Assembly: GCA_014825775.1 (NCBI GenBank)
Contig: MVAQ01000012.1
Span: forward strand, 124,001 to 188,000
Reading direction: 5' to 3'
DNA from: Krasilnikovozyma curviuscula
Taxonomy: Eukaryota > Basidiomycota > Tremellomycetes > Cystofilobasidiales > Mrakiaceae
Length of the DNA: 64,000 nucleotides
Shown: one piece after another, positions 23,388 through 34,968 of the stretch
Position numbering within the stretch: position 1 is the first letter of the stretch
Layout: each line of letters starts with the position of its first letter
Translations under genes and position numbers: made by a program
The notes under the pieces: generated by a model
The model's database searches: none
Told to the model about the DNA's origin: nothing
The model's input: the letters and a program-made list of their open reading frames with translations, nothing else

Positions 23388-24321
23388 ATGGCGAAGGGAC
23401 TGTGCAGCTTTTTTATGTGAGTTTCCCTGCTCTTTCTTCGCGTGTCAGTTATGCGTATGAGTCAGAACTGACCGAGTCCCTTTTCTCCTTGTAGATCTCT
23501 GGCCTTCTCGAATGCCTTCAAAACACTATACCACAATTTCTCTTTCAACCCATGGACATTCTATTCATCTTTCTCCCTCTCCCTCTCTTTCCAGCAACCA
23601 CATGTATTTTTTTCTTCCCCTCCAAATTGGGCCCAACCATCTATTCTTTATCCATAGTAAAGCATCGCTAAATGAATTCGAATATAACTATAGATTCTTA
23701 CGAGTAATTTACTCTGTGAATCTCGAGTCAAAAGAGAGCCTCGGCGTGCGCAACATCAACGCTCGGCGAAGGATTTTAGCTTGCATGTACAATGCGACGG
23801 AGTCAAGAAAGCAACTCGGATTTTGATCTCACGCTGTGTCTTTACCTTCGGTGAAGGGGAGAATGCTGAGGTGCTCGGTCGACCTGTTTCGAAAGAGCAG
23901 CGCGGGTGATTCTCCTGTCGCTTCTCTCTCGCACACAGTGATTTTTTATAAGCCGTCCCGTCTGCTGCAAGTCTCCCTCGTTTGATGTGGAGCTGGGAAA
24001 CGCCGCCTTTTGCGTTGGTGTGTACAGGAGCAACTCTGGTTTTGACAGCTTCGAGTCAGTATCCTCTACGGCACCGATCTCTGCACTGGTGTATCCTAGT
24101 CATATCTTCTCGAATCGAGAAAACAGTAAGCGTGATCGCAAGCGAGATGTTCTTGCGAGAAGTTCTTGCGCTGGCTGAGCGAGAGTCGCTCGGTGTTTCT
24201 GCAGAAACGCCGTGAACTCGTGCGTCGAGGCTCTCCTCGTTTAAATAAACCTGCACACAGAAAAAGTTTGTAATGAAGTCTCCAACCAGACTTACAGTTG
24301 ACATTTGCGTCGAGTAGAGAA
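23388..24321 (+). promoter_or_regulatory. AGS1 3' UTR and promoter region of the DHA2 transporter
   Basis: About 930 nt. Contains a TATA-like TATAAG (23947-23952), a 15-nt palindrome with one central base, TTCTCGAATCGAGAA (24107-24121), a direct repeat GTTCTTGCG (24149-24157 and 24162-24170), and a perfect 14-bp palindrome GTTTCTGCAGAAAC (24195-24208). Their clustering within 215 nt of the transporter start suggests binding sites for a dimeric regulator, which is inference. No gene was seen. Confidence 0.45.
23417..23494 (+). other. Candidate intron in the AGS1 3' UTR
   Basis: Starts GTGAGT, has a good branch site (AACTGAC), a pyrimidine tract and TTGTAG. It lies 30 nt after the AGS1 stop codon. 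Splicing here does not touch the coding region. Confidence 0.45.
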
Positions 24322-27068
24322 ATGTCTTCTACTGCTGCAGTTGAACAGGTCAGTCTCGATGGTGGCAGATAGTAGTCAAATCTTCTGAGAGTTTTTCATT
24401 TAATCTACTTTTCTTTACTCTGAAGCCTTTGAACAAAACTACCGCTGACTCTGTAGTACATGAGAATGTGGCACCTAATGAGAATGAACCTGGGAAATCA
24501 GCAGGACCACCAGGTGCAGTCGTCCAAATGAGTAGAGCTCGTTTCGTCCTGGTGAGTAGTCCTTGTCCCTGGTTTCGTAGATTGGCTTTCTGACTGAATC
24601 TTGTTGTTGAACCAGGTCTTTGGATCTCTTATGTGCTGTGTCATGCTCTTGTAAGCCACCTCTCAGAGCGAAGTTCCGACGTCCACCTGCGTCCGCTCTC
24701 GTTTCCACCCCTTCTTACCCCACGTTTTTCGCTGACCCGCCACTTGTTTACCCGATTCTTAACAGTGCGCTCGATCAGCTTATTGTGTCCACTGCTATCC
24801 CAGAAGTAGGTGTCTCCGTGTCTCAAGTTCTGTGTTAGGCGGTACCCGTGGCCGAAACGTGCGTTCAAAGCGACTGACTTTCTTGTCTCTCTCTGATGAA
24901 CAGATTGTCTCCCAATTCAACTCTCTACCCGAAGTCGCATGGCTAAGCAATGGCTTCTTCGTCACACTACTGGGTTTCACGCTGATGTACGGGCAGGCAA
25001 TGTCCTTCTTCGTGAGCCGTTCCCCCCTTACTACTTCACACCTTGCAACGCTTTCTGACTGGTCTGGGACACATGTTCAGCCAACAAAATACATCCTGCT
25101 GTTCGCTATCTTGATCTTTGAACTTGGATCGCTCGTATGTGGTGTCGCCAGCAATATGGACATCCTTATCTTTGGACGTGCCTTCGCTGGTGTTGTTAGT
25201 CTTCTTCTTCCTGCTCACAGCACACACAGCGCAAATATCTAACAGAATTTTTGCCGGATCGTAGGGTGCGGCTGGTATCTTCTCGAGTGCGTTTCAGATC
25301 ACGGCAGAGATCACAACGCTTCAGGAACGAGCAAAGTTCCTTGCGCTGTTTGGAGGTAAGCATGAGCGCATTCTGTTGCGTCAGCGGACTTTCTTTCGAC
25401 TGACACATCTCTGAAAAACAACTAGCCTGCTTTGGTCTTGCTTCTGTCTTGGGACCATTGGTAGGAGGGGCCTTGACTGATCATGCGAGCTGGAGATGGT
25501 GTTTCTACATCAAGTAAGCTGCAGAGGCGGATGTTGCTGAAGGAGCCAATATCTGGTGCTGACCTTTTCAACTAAAGTTTACCAATTGGTGGGGTTGCAG
25601 CTGCTGCAATTACCGTCTTCCTTAAAGCTACTCCCCCACTGTCCCGCCCAGGTGCACCCAAAGACGAACGACCGGTATGGAAGAAAATCATCACCCTCGA
25701 CTGGCTCGGTACGGCTCTCAGTTTAGCATTTACTGTGGTGCTGTGTATGGCTTTACAATACGGTGGGAACGAGCACCCCTGGAACTCGGGCACTGTCATT
25801 GCCCTCCTTGTCCTCATCCCCGTCTTCTTCTTCTCCCTTATCGCGTGGTCTGCTTACCTTGGCACAGAGAAGGCCATGCTGCCAGTAGAATTTCTCAAAA
25901 GGAGAGCTATCTCTGGTGCCGCAGGAACCTCTGCGTTTGGGTGGTCTACGTTTATGATTGTTGTCTATTACCTGTCGATCCAGTACCAGGCGATCTATGG
26001 TGAGACGGCTACGAAGGCTGGAGTTGACTTGTTGGCATTCGTTTTACCTAATAGTGAGTCTAGAAAAGTCGTCCTGAAGGAGTCATGAAGGATGATACTA
26101 ACGTCAAGCTTTTTGTTTTGCAGCAATCGGTATTGTGATGCTCGGACGACTCGTCTCCAAGATTGGTCGATACAAAGTAATCACCTCTTCCTAGTCCCGT
26201 ATTCGATTTCTACAGACTTACCCCTCCCATCCGTAGTTCCTAATCTGCATGGGCCCCTGCTTCCTCGCACTCGGCTCTGGCTTGCTGTACACGGTAGACT
26301 CGACGACACCCATTGGACACCCAATTGGGTTTTCCACCTTTGTTGGAATCGGCACGGCGTTCTTCCTCCAGAATGTCCTCCTCGCCGCCCAGGTCGAGAT
26401 GAGGCACACGCCGCAGTACATTGCGAAGGCTGTTGGGATCATCAACTTCTTGTAAGTCCTGCTTCCATCCTTTGTGCCCTATCAAATCTTCTTATGAGGC
26501 TAGCATTGGTTGTTTCAGCGGTTTCATCGGTCGTATCGTCGGACTTTCAGTGGGAACGTCTGTATTCACAAATCTGATTCCAATCAGGCTCGCGACGTAC
26601 GCTCCTGATCTGCCATCTTACGCCGTCGAGATCATTCGTGGTTCCGTAGCTGCGTTGAGAGAGGACAGTATCGTTTGTAAGTAGCTCTTCATACTTCATC
26701 AACTAGAACTCCCTTTTCTGAGAACATCGCTCCTGACCTCTACACTTCTGCTTGCTACAGCGCCATCAATTAGAACTGCAGTCCTGGTGGGATATATGTC
26801 CGCGATCCATCCGGTCTATTTACTGGGAGCCATGACCGCTGTCTGCGCGTTCTTCTGCTCCCTCTTCATCACCAACGGCTCGGTCCTCGACAGCGCACAC
26901 GGGCACGGGGCGCCTCCTCAGCTGAAAAAAGACGTCGAAGAGGGTGATGCGGAGGAGGAGGGTACAGAGATTGTGGAAGATGGTGACAAAGGGGAAGATG
27001 TCAACGTTCAGGAGCCTGAGACGCTCGAGCCGGCTGCATTTCAAAGAGCGGAAGTGGAAAAGCAGTAG
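24322..27068 (+). CDS. MFS drug/toxin efflux transporter, DHA2 type (14 spans)
   Basis: Proton-driven membrane exporter. The spliced protein has about 14 hydrophobic spans and DHA2 signatures: [14 protein letters not shown] in the first span, GRAFAGVGAAGIFS (motif C region), and [17 protein letters not shown] with WRWCFYINLPIGG. Early exons: 24322-24348, 24426-24551, 24616-24650, 24766-24805, 24904-25011, 25081-25194, 25265-25355, 25426-25513, 25578-26053, 26124-26176, 26237-26451. Further exons run from 26519 to the stop at 27066-27068. The C-terminus is a long acidic cytoplasmic tail ([16 protein letters not shown]). The substrate is unknown; relatives export azoles, mycotoxins and other small molecules. 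Palindromes lie upstream. A second, unrelated MFS gene follows 205 nt downstream on the same strand. Confidence 0.88.
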
Positions 27069-27273
27069 TCTCCTGCAATCTTTACTACCTATGGACTTCC
27101 TATTTCTTGAAGGCGTTGAAGATGTCTGAGAGATGAGGAAGATCTAAGCCTTGTTTTGGTGTTTCGTTATCTTCGACCAGATCGCGCCACGGACACGGCT
27201 GAGTGCGACCCGCCTTCTTGGCCTTTTACTATCTGTTGTCGGACGAGCAAAACATCAAAGCGTGAACAGCAAA

Positions 27274-29756
27274 ATGGCTTCGGTAAACGAGAGGACGCCG
27301 TTGGTTTCAAAGGACGAGTCGGTTAAGGTCAAGTACTCTGCTGCAACCTTCAGATGGCTCATGTTTTCTGTGAGTACCATAGCTCTCCTTTGTTTGGATG
27401 TCGTGTAAAAGCCACAGATTTTGGTTGGTGAAAGGAATAAGAGAACTGGTACGGTGATGATAAGATGAGAAGGGTGGCCAGTGGCCTCTGATTGAGAAGT
27501 GGTGGTGAAGAAGTATCCTGTCGAGTTCCGTTGTTTCGAGTTTCTAAAGGCGACTGAAGTTGCTAATCTACGCTATTTTCCGGTGTTTGTAGGTCTTCAC
27601 GACAGCTGTAGCATTCTCTCATACAGGTGAGTTTACTGGAATCGATGAGATATCCATTCGTTCGAAGGAAGCTCGAAGAGTTGCCGACTGCGGCAGAATC
27701 CGTCCCAAAACCAATAAAAACGCTGGCCTGACTCGTTGTATTTTTTTTCCTGGTACTAAACTATAGCTACGTCTCAGATGTACTCGTTCCGAGTCTTTGC
27801 CTGTGAAGAATACTACAAGGTTAACCCTCCATACGAGGGCAGCGGCGACCAGTGCACATTACCCTGGGTAGATTCAACCTCATCAAAGATGATTAGTACC
27901 ATGATAACCGTCTCCATGGTTACGGGTGTAGCCAACCTGATCAGCGTTTCTGTCCTGCTGAAAAAGTTTGGCGTCAAATTCACGTACGTATCTCGTGCAC
28001 TGTTCGGATGAGAGGTGCGAACCCGAAAACACTCAGCTGAAATAAGTTCTTTCAAACTCTTTGAGGAAACAGTATTATGCAACAAACTCTCTGGCCAATT
28101 CTCCGTGTCGCCATTCAGCTCAGCGGTCTGCACTACGGCGGTTACAGAGGCGCGCTGTTGATGCAGCTGTCTCAGCTTGCGACTATCGTTGGTGGTCAGT
28201 ACCATCAAATCTTGAGCCGCCTTCTAAATCACTGAGATTGTTCTCTTGACAGGTCCTGGAGGATATGTTCTGTGTGCCAATGCATTCTGTGCTGAAATTG
28301 TTGAGAAGGAAGAACAGACGGCTTCGTTTGGGATCCTTCAGGTCAGCTCCCTTGCTTCTATCGCCTTCCACGCTCGACGCTGACTTTAAAATTACGGAAT
28401 AAGGGAAATACAATGGTCGGAATGTCTATCAGTCTTTTACTGGGTGGTATGCTGGGCGATGCTATGGGTCTAATGGCGCCTTTCAAAGTCGCCATGGTCC
28501 TCTTTGCGATCACCGGCATTGTCATGCAGCTCGTTCTGCCGAAAATCCCCATCCCTCCACCAAAAGACAACAAAAGCAGCAGTGGAGTGTTTGCATTCTT
28601 GGACCCGCTGAAAGTGTTTGGCCCGAGGAAGGTTGTTGATCCCAAGTCTGGTAAAGAAGTCACTTATCTCGGGATGTTGTTTTTGGGTCTGGGTAAGTAC
28701 TTGTGATTATTTCTTGTTCTTTTCAAATTCTGATTTCTGTTTTCATTGCACTGTCAGGGGCTTTCACTGCGGTACTGGCCACTTTCTACGTTCCGCTGAT
28801 GTTGCAGCTTGTCGCGACTCAACTTTATGAGTTCCATCCCACTGAAGTAAGGCATTCTGCCCTTTGCTTTATATTTCCAACCACTGAATTTCTCTACAAA
28901 TATAGAATGGCTACCTCATGAGCTCAACCGCCCTCTCACGAGCCTTTTTTCTCACCGTCCTCTTCCCACGAATCATCTCCAAAGGCCGCAAATGGTTCTC
29001 CTCCTCCTCAAGCCCACTTAGCCCCTCTCTCGAGGCTGCCAACCCAGTGGAGTCTATTCCAACCACTGCCGAATCCTTCGAACCCCCCATTCCAGCGTCA
29101 GAGCTTGGCGCTACAGAAGAACCACCCAAGACGCCCTCGCCCACAGACGTTGCACACGGGTCCAAGTTCGACCTCGCGTTCCTCCGGTGGAGTGTCGTCG
29201 TCGATGCGCTTCTCACGGCATGTGTCGCATTTTCCAATAGGGGCTGGCATATGTACCTCGCTGCAGCTGTCCTCCCATTCGCGTCAGGTACAGCACCTGC
29301 TGCGAAGGGTGTGATCATGGAGATGGTCCCAGCGGAAGATCGATCGGTGAGCTTAAAGTTTCCCTCTCCATAGATCTTGTAGTAAAGCTCATGGCTCTCT
29401 TGTTGAACTTCGTAGGACGCTCTGAGTGGTATCGCCCTGGTTGAGACCCTCGCAGGAATGTCAGTTGTCATCTTTACCTTATTCTCCGCTGACATTACTG
29501 ATATGTATCTCTTTGTATTAGTGTCACCGTCTCTGCCTTTGGAGAGCTCTTCGCGTACCTCGCATCCGTGGGACACACCAACCTGGTGTTCTTCTTCAAC
29601 GCAGTGAGTTCTTGTCCATTTTTGCAATGTTCTTGATTCATCGTCCACTGATATACCTTCTTTTTTGTGTGCTGGAAAAAGGGAACTGCTCTCCTCGCTG
29701 CATTCCTGCTGCTATTGGTCAGATTCCCTCCTTCCGTTGTATCCTCATCGTCCTAG
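27274..29756 (+). CDS. MFS transporter of the SLC46/tetracycline-exporter-like group
   Basis: Multi-pass membrane protein. Exons: 27274-27369, 27593-27626, 27767-27983, 28073-28194, 28253-28341, 28404-28692, 28759-28846, 28906-29346, 29417-29459, 29522-29603, 29682-29756. The N-terminus is cytosolic (ERTPLVSKDES), then a first span followed by a lumenal loop RVFACEEYYKVNPP with Cys pairs, ending in CTLPWVDS. This loop resembles fungal proteins related to the folate/heme carrier SLC46A1. GGMLGDAMG and similar Gly-rich spans follow. A large Ser/Pro-rich cytoplasmic loop (about 28990-29160) splits the protein into 6+6 spans. The substrate is unknown. The group assignment rests on the loop motif only; membership of the MFS is secure. 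Confidence 0.78.
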
Positions 29757-30705
29757 TAGAAAACAACGATGCAGAAGCTCACTTTCACCAATCAATTTCA
29801 ATCTTCTAGTATGTTCGTTTTCCAAGGCGAGGACGAGTAGTTTCCATTGCGCTAGACAAGTTACATAGACGATTGACAAAAGCCTGCCTCTTGATGTTTT
29901 TGGAAGATGTAAACAAAGCATCTCAATGTTGTCTGCGTTTATCACCGTTTGGTCGCGCACATAAACCATATGTTTGGTAATCATGAGCCTTTATTGCATT
30001 TTTTCCGTCAATTCTTACCGTATCAGCTCATCAGCAAGCGCTGAGTGTTACCAGTCGGTCGCCATTACATCCAGAAGAAATTGCGCCTCTTGAAACTCAG
30101 TTTCTTGACACTCAGTTAGTTGCCCAGCACGTTACACAAACTTGTTTTGATGAGATGTTTCCACGAAATGCAGTGAACCTACTTCAGGGATAGACGGCAC
30201 AATATTGAACAATCCACAACCGTGTATAGGACGGTTTCGTAGCTTTGTGGACAGAAGTGCTTTTCCCCAGAGATTATATTCACGAGCAGAAAGCTTTTTG
30301 ATAGACACCAAGTTTGATAGCGAATGTTTCCCTTTTGTACGTGTTTTGCTTTTCCATCCACTACGCTGTGCTTTGGGTCGGGCATATCGACCCCTCATCC
30401 TCTCACAGCCAAAATAGTGTTTTCAGAATATACTTAGTATCTAAAGCGATTTTAGTCCGAGTATCATAGCTACAGAATGTGCTAGGTCATTGGGTGAGCT
30501 TTCTCCTTGAACCCATTCCGAATCATCCTCGCCGATTTCCGAATTCACCAAGTCAATTTTATAAGGAGGCCTACGACGCTTCTGCTGACTGTTCACCCAG
30601 CATTCCAACACCTTCGAGTCTGCATAGGATAAAAGGCAGACGTGGGCTAACTCATAAATACCTCATCTAGCTGGTTAACTCACTCCCTAAGGTACCTCTC
30701 TAAAG
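29757..30705. other. Intergenic stretch, about 950 nt, nothing recognised
   Basis: Between the MFS gene and the ETHE1-like gene, both on the plus strand. Must contain a 3' UTR and a promoter. Open frames on both strands are short and lack domains. No repeat or RNA gene was seen. Confidence 0.4.
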
Positions 30706-32188
30706 ATGGCCTCTGCAATGGTTCCCAAGCGCTGTTCAGCCCTCAGAGTTGCCAGACAGTCTTCTTACCTCTCAGGTCGTCTCCATCTTGGTCGTCCTAG
30801 TAGCAATATCGTCAATTGTGCTCGCTGCTTCAGCTCAAGCTCGAGCCGTCTTCATGTCCCGGACGTCCCTCTGCCCAAAGCAGTCCCTTTATCTCAGTCC
30901 ATCTTCCCACCTACCTCAATACCTTCAGTTCCTAGTCTTCAATATTTCAAGAAACACATCTCGCAAGAAGGTGGTCCTACTGTCTTCACCTTCTTTCACC
31001 AAACGTCAGCAACTTGGACCTATGTCGTCGTTGATCCCGCTACCAACAAAGCAGTGATCATCGATCCTGTCTTGGACTATGATAACGGTGTTGTTGATAT
31101 GAAGACCGCAGCTGGGTTGTTGGGATTTGTGAAGGAAAATGGGTTCGAAGTCGACAAGATCATTGATGTAAGCCATCCTTCCCTTCCACTTTTTACCCCA
31201 AAATATTCTTTGGGTTCATATCTCAAGCTCTCAGATGACGTTTCTTCGACTTTTTCTGTCGAAACAGCACCGCATTAAACTGACATATATCATTTTTCTC
31301 TAATCAGACGCATGCCCACGCTGATCACCTCACATCTGCAGCCTATATCAAATCCCAACTTGGTCCCTCAGTCCAGACCTGTATTGGCAGACGAATTTTA
31401 GAGGTACAGGAGACGTTTAGGGAAGTCTATTCTGTTCCACGGGAAGAACTCGGCGCTCAATGTTGGGACAAGCTGTTTGAAGATAACGAGGTCTTCAAGA
31501 TAGGAACTTTGGATTGTAAAGTTGTCCATCTACCTGGTCATACTCCCGTGAGTCCCCATCTCTCTTATTTTCTGTTTTCGCTCCGACTGGCTCTGACACT
31601 TCTTTATCGCGTTTTAGGACTCTATGGGCTTCCTTTGCGTGGACGCTATATTTGCAGGAGATTCTATTTTCTTGCCAGATGTTGGATCGGCTCGAGCAGA
31701 CTTTCCAGGTGGATCTGTCGACCACCTCTGGAGCTCTGCTCAAAAGCTCCTCGCCCTTCCGGATCACTACAAAGTGTTCTCCGGGCATGACTGTGGGTTG
31801 CCCCTCAGCAAAATGTTCTCAACTGAACAACGACTGATAAAAAGCGTTTTCTTTCCATCATACAGACCCTGGAGCAGACAGATCTGAATCTTGCTTCTCC
31901 ACCGTCGGCGAACAGAAGACGCTCAACAAGCACCTGAAAGCTGGGACGGATATCGAGGAATTCACCGAGATGCGACGAATGAGAGACTTGGCGCTCGATG
32001 CTCCTAAAATGATCCACCCGTCTATCCAGGTCAACATCAGAGGCGGAATGCTGCCTGCTCCTGATGAGGAAGTGAGTCGCGCTATTCTCTCTTCGTTGTA
32101 CTGATCAACGAAGGGTGGGGCTTACTCATTTGATCTGGAATTTTAGGGAAGAATCTTTTTCAAAATACCAATTACCGTCAGGTCATGA
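30706..32188 (+). CDS. Mitochondrial persulfide dioxygenase (ETHE1-like metallo-beta-lactamase fold)
   Basis: Oxidises glutathione persulfide to sulfite in mitochondrial sulfide detoxification (known for ETHE1). Exons: 30706-31167, 31308-31547, 31618-31792, 31866-32071, 32147-32188. They total 1125 nt, 374 aa. The first 45 residues are Arg/Ser-rich without acidic residues, a mitochondrial presequence. The metal-binding motif THAHADHL (HxHxDH) opens exon 2. Further ligands are in HLPGHTPDSMGF, FAGDSIF and FSGHDY, the last restored by the intron at 31793-31865. The end (STVGEQKTLNKHL, HPSIQVNIRGGMLP) matches the fungal/ETHE1 group. No rhodanese domain is fused. Some annotations would call it only beta-lactamase-like or glyoxalase II-like, but HDY and the C-terminal motifs favour ETHE1. 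Confidence 0.87.
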
Positions 32189-33092
32189 GCCGGATTCGAG
32201 GTGAGTTCACTACAAAGATGCACAGTCCAACGTGGCGATAACTGACACTCAATGCCGTTGCTGTTCTCCAGAAATCGTTGTAATTACCAAAATATACCAC
32301 TCCTTATGATAACCACCCATAGTCTGGACCATATGAAATCACGTCGACTCTTTATCGTTCCGAATGTTGGGTCTCGATTACTGAGGGCAAGCGGTTTCTT
32401 CGGAGGACGTCTCGCGGCTGGCTTTACTGGCTGACTTTAATCTCCGACTTGCTGGCATGGAGATTCAAAGCTCTATTCATTCCCTGTGGTATCTAATAGC
32501 ACAGGCGAGTTCTGTTGAGCCCCGCTAGAGCGCTGCCTTGGGTCCAAAACCGTAATATTTTGTACCCTTTCTTGACTTTCATGGCAAGCATTGCCATCTG
32601 CAACAGCCTTACAACTGATACCTACAGAAAGTAACAAAGTCGCTTTTGAGGTGCCGAAGCTGTGGCTTTTTACGACCGGGGAAACGGAACGCGCTTTTTG
32701 CGAGGTTGCGCCGGTGGGTACCAACTGTCGCCGTACTCGACCGCCTCTGGTTGTTTTCTGAATATTGAACAGATTTATTGTTCTTCTAGTAATTCAGTAG
32801 AGATGGGAGGATTGGAAGGCCAGGACAACAACAGCTATCTTCCTTCGCCCCTCTTCAATTACAGCTCTCACAAACTCAGCCTAACCAGGTTTTTCAATAC
32901 TGTTTTGTTTTTTGCAAGGCGATTCTTCGTGGAGCAGGCTCCTTTGATTTGAAATAACGACTTCGACGAATGTTCGGCGTTTCATTTTTTGCCGCGTATA
33001 AAGGGCGTTCTCTCTTGACCCCTAACCTTCCCCAAACACCCTCGACCCCTCACTTCTGTTCATCGTTCACTGTACTCAACACATTATCAACA
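32189..33092 (+). promoter_or_regulatory. ETHE1-like 3' UTR and promoter of the PhyH gene
   Basis: About 900 nt with no supported gene. A clear TATA box (TATAAAG, 32997-33003) sits 90 nt before the PhyH start codon, followed by a pyrimidine-rich leader. This suggests a strongly or inducibly expressed gene. Confidence 0.5.
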
Positions 33093-34679
33093 ATGCCAGT
33101 CGCTGTTCAAGCTCCAGTTACTCCAACCTTCCACGATTACCGTGACAACCTCAACTTGAAGGCAACCACCGCGAAGCCTCTTCAAGCTGCTGTTGAGGAG
33201 GGCAAGGTGTACGGTGACTTCAGAGATGCTCTTGCTAGAGACGGGTGAGTTGAAGCAGCATCCTCTCCTTCCAACTGGGCAGCTGTGGCTTACCCTCTTG
33301 TCTATCTGCAGATTCGTGGTCGTCCCAGGCGTGCTCAGCAAGGAGAAAGCCGAAAGCTACGTTTCCCGCTGCTACGACTGGCTGGAGTCATTCGAGCTTG
33401 GCTTCGACAGAAACGACAGATCGACCTACGACTTGAAGAAGCTCCCATTCTCCCACCGAGGTCAGTTCCTGCTGTTGATATTTCTCCCCACTTCGTACCG
33501 ATGTCCGCCAATTGGTTCCGCGTCCTGACACCGCTCTCTTGTGGCGACTCGATAGGTGGTCTGTACAACAGATACGGTTCAGCTCACGAGCAAGTGAGTA
33601 TCATCGCATCTGCTGTGTTTCCGTACGATATACTAACATTCGTGTCACAGGTCGCTTGGGATATTCGTCAAGAACCAGGGCTCGTCGCGCCATTCGAGAA
33701 GATTTGGGGCACCGATGACCTGCTCGTTTCTTTCGACGGCATGAACATCTCTGTTCCATTGGACTTCAAGTCCAACGGTCTGGACAAACCTTGGGCCCAC
33801 GTTGATCAGAGCCCAGTCAGAACATGGATGCACTGTAAGTGAACTCAAGACCTTCAGACCTTGCTGGCTATTTTCACTAAGTGAATATGTTTGTCTACAA
33901 CTCATAGGTATCCAAGGTATTTGTAACCTTGCCCCCAATGGCCCAGACGACGGAGGATTGATGGTCCTCAAAGGATCCAAGCCCCTCTACACCGAGATCT
34001 TCGAGACCTTCAAAGGCACCTCAGCTGAACCAGAGGACGGCTGGTCATTGAAGGACTCCTATCACTTCACCCCGGAAATGCTCCAGTGGTTCTACGACAG
34101 AGGTTGTGAATGGCACAAGATCGAGGCTGGTCCAGGTGATTTGATCCTCTGGGACTCGGTGAGTAGATTCATTCTTGGTCCGTTTCGCTTACTTAGGGCT
34201 ATTTTCTGACGAATTATTTCACATCCTCTTTTGTTACAGAGAACCTGCCACTACGGATCAGTTCCAAAGGGTGATAACGCCAGAGTCGCAACCTACGTCT
34301 GGTGAGTTTACTTCCATTTTATTTTATTTTCACAATCGCTCTTCGGTCACTAACCCCTTTTGGTGGTCTCTCATTAGCTACAAGCCACGATCAATGTGTC
34401 CTCCAGAAATCCTGGAAATTAAGAAGCAGACCTTCAAGGAGATGAAGAACACTGTAAGTACTACGTCCGCTCAATATCCTTCTTTCCTCAACCACGGACT
34501 TAGCGTCCGAATTTTCACTTTCACAGTCCCACGATCCTTGCTCCTTCCTAATCCACTCTCCAACCTCACCACAATACCTCGCTGACGGTGTCACCATCGA
34601 TAAGTCATGGGAGGGTAGATCGACTCCCAAACAACCACCTGTGTTGACTGAGAGAGGGCTGAAATTGGCTGGTTTCTGA
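33093..34679 (+). CDS. Phytanoyl-CoA dioxygenase (PhyH)-type Fe(II)/2-oxoglutarate dioxygenase
   Basis: Non-heme iron oxygenase. Exons: 33093-33244, 33312-33460, 33556-33593, 33651-33834, 33908-34158, 34240-34301, 34378-34453, 34527-34679. They total 1065 nt, 354 aa. The fold starts at FVVVPGVLSKEKAESYV. The iron ligands are H and D of WAHVDQSP and the distal H of TCHYGSVPKG. The following Arg (NARVATYVCYKPR) would bind 2-oxoglutarate. No peroxisomal PTS1 is present; the C-terminus is KLAGF. No mitochondrial signal is seen, so it is probably cytosolic. The substrate is unknown, since PhyH-like fungal proteins act on diverse compounds. The catalytic residues look intact, so an active enzyme is likely. 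A TATA box lies 90 nt upstream. Confidence 0.85.
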
Positions 34680-34968
34680 AGGGCGTAATTTCTGTGTTGA
34701 CGGCTCCAATTTTCTTCCTCCTTTCTGTTTCCTTTTTGAAATAATAAAATGATTGTATCCATGGTTTCTGATTTTGTCTTTCGTTGTGCCCGTCGCGAGT
34801 TACTCTGTAAATCAAGTCAAGGAATTAATCTGACGAAGTTACACATGAACAAGATGCAAAATAATACACTGAAGTACGAAAATCAAAATAGTCAAGCGAC
34901 CCAACATAATGCGGTGAACAGGGTATCACGATGCGATCAGACAATGCTTGAGTCTAATGTTAACTCAA

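Noticed and set aside
28911..29648. 245-codon minus-strand frame
   Set aside because: Antisense to exons of the SLC46-like MFS gene and without a domain of its own.
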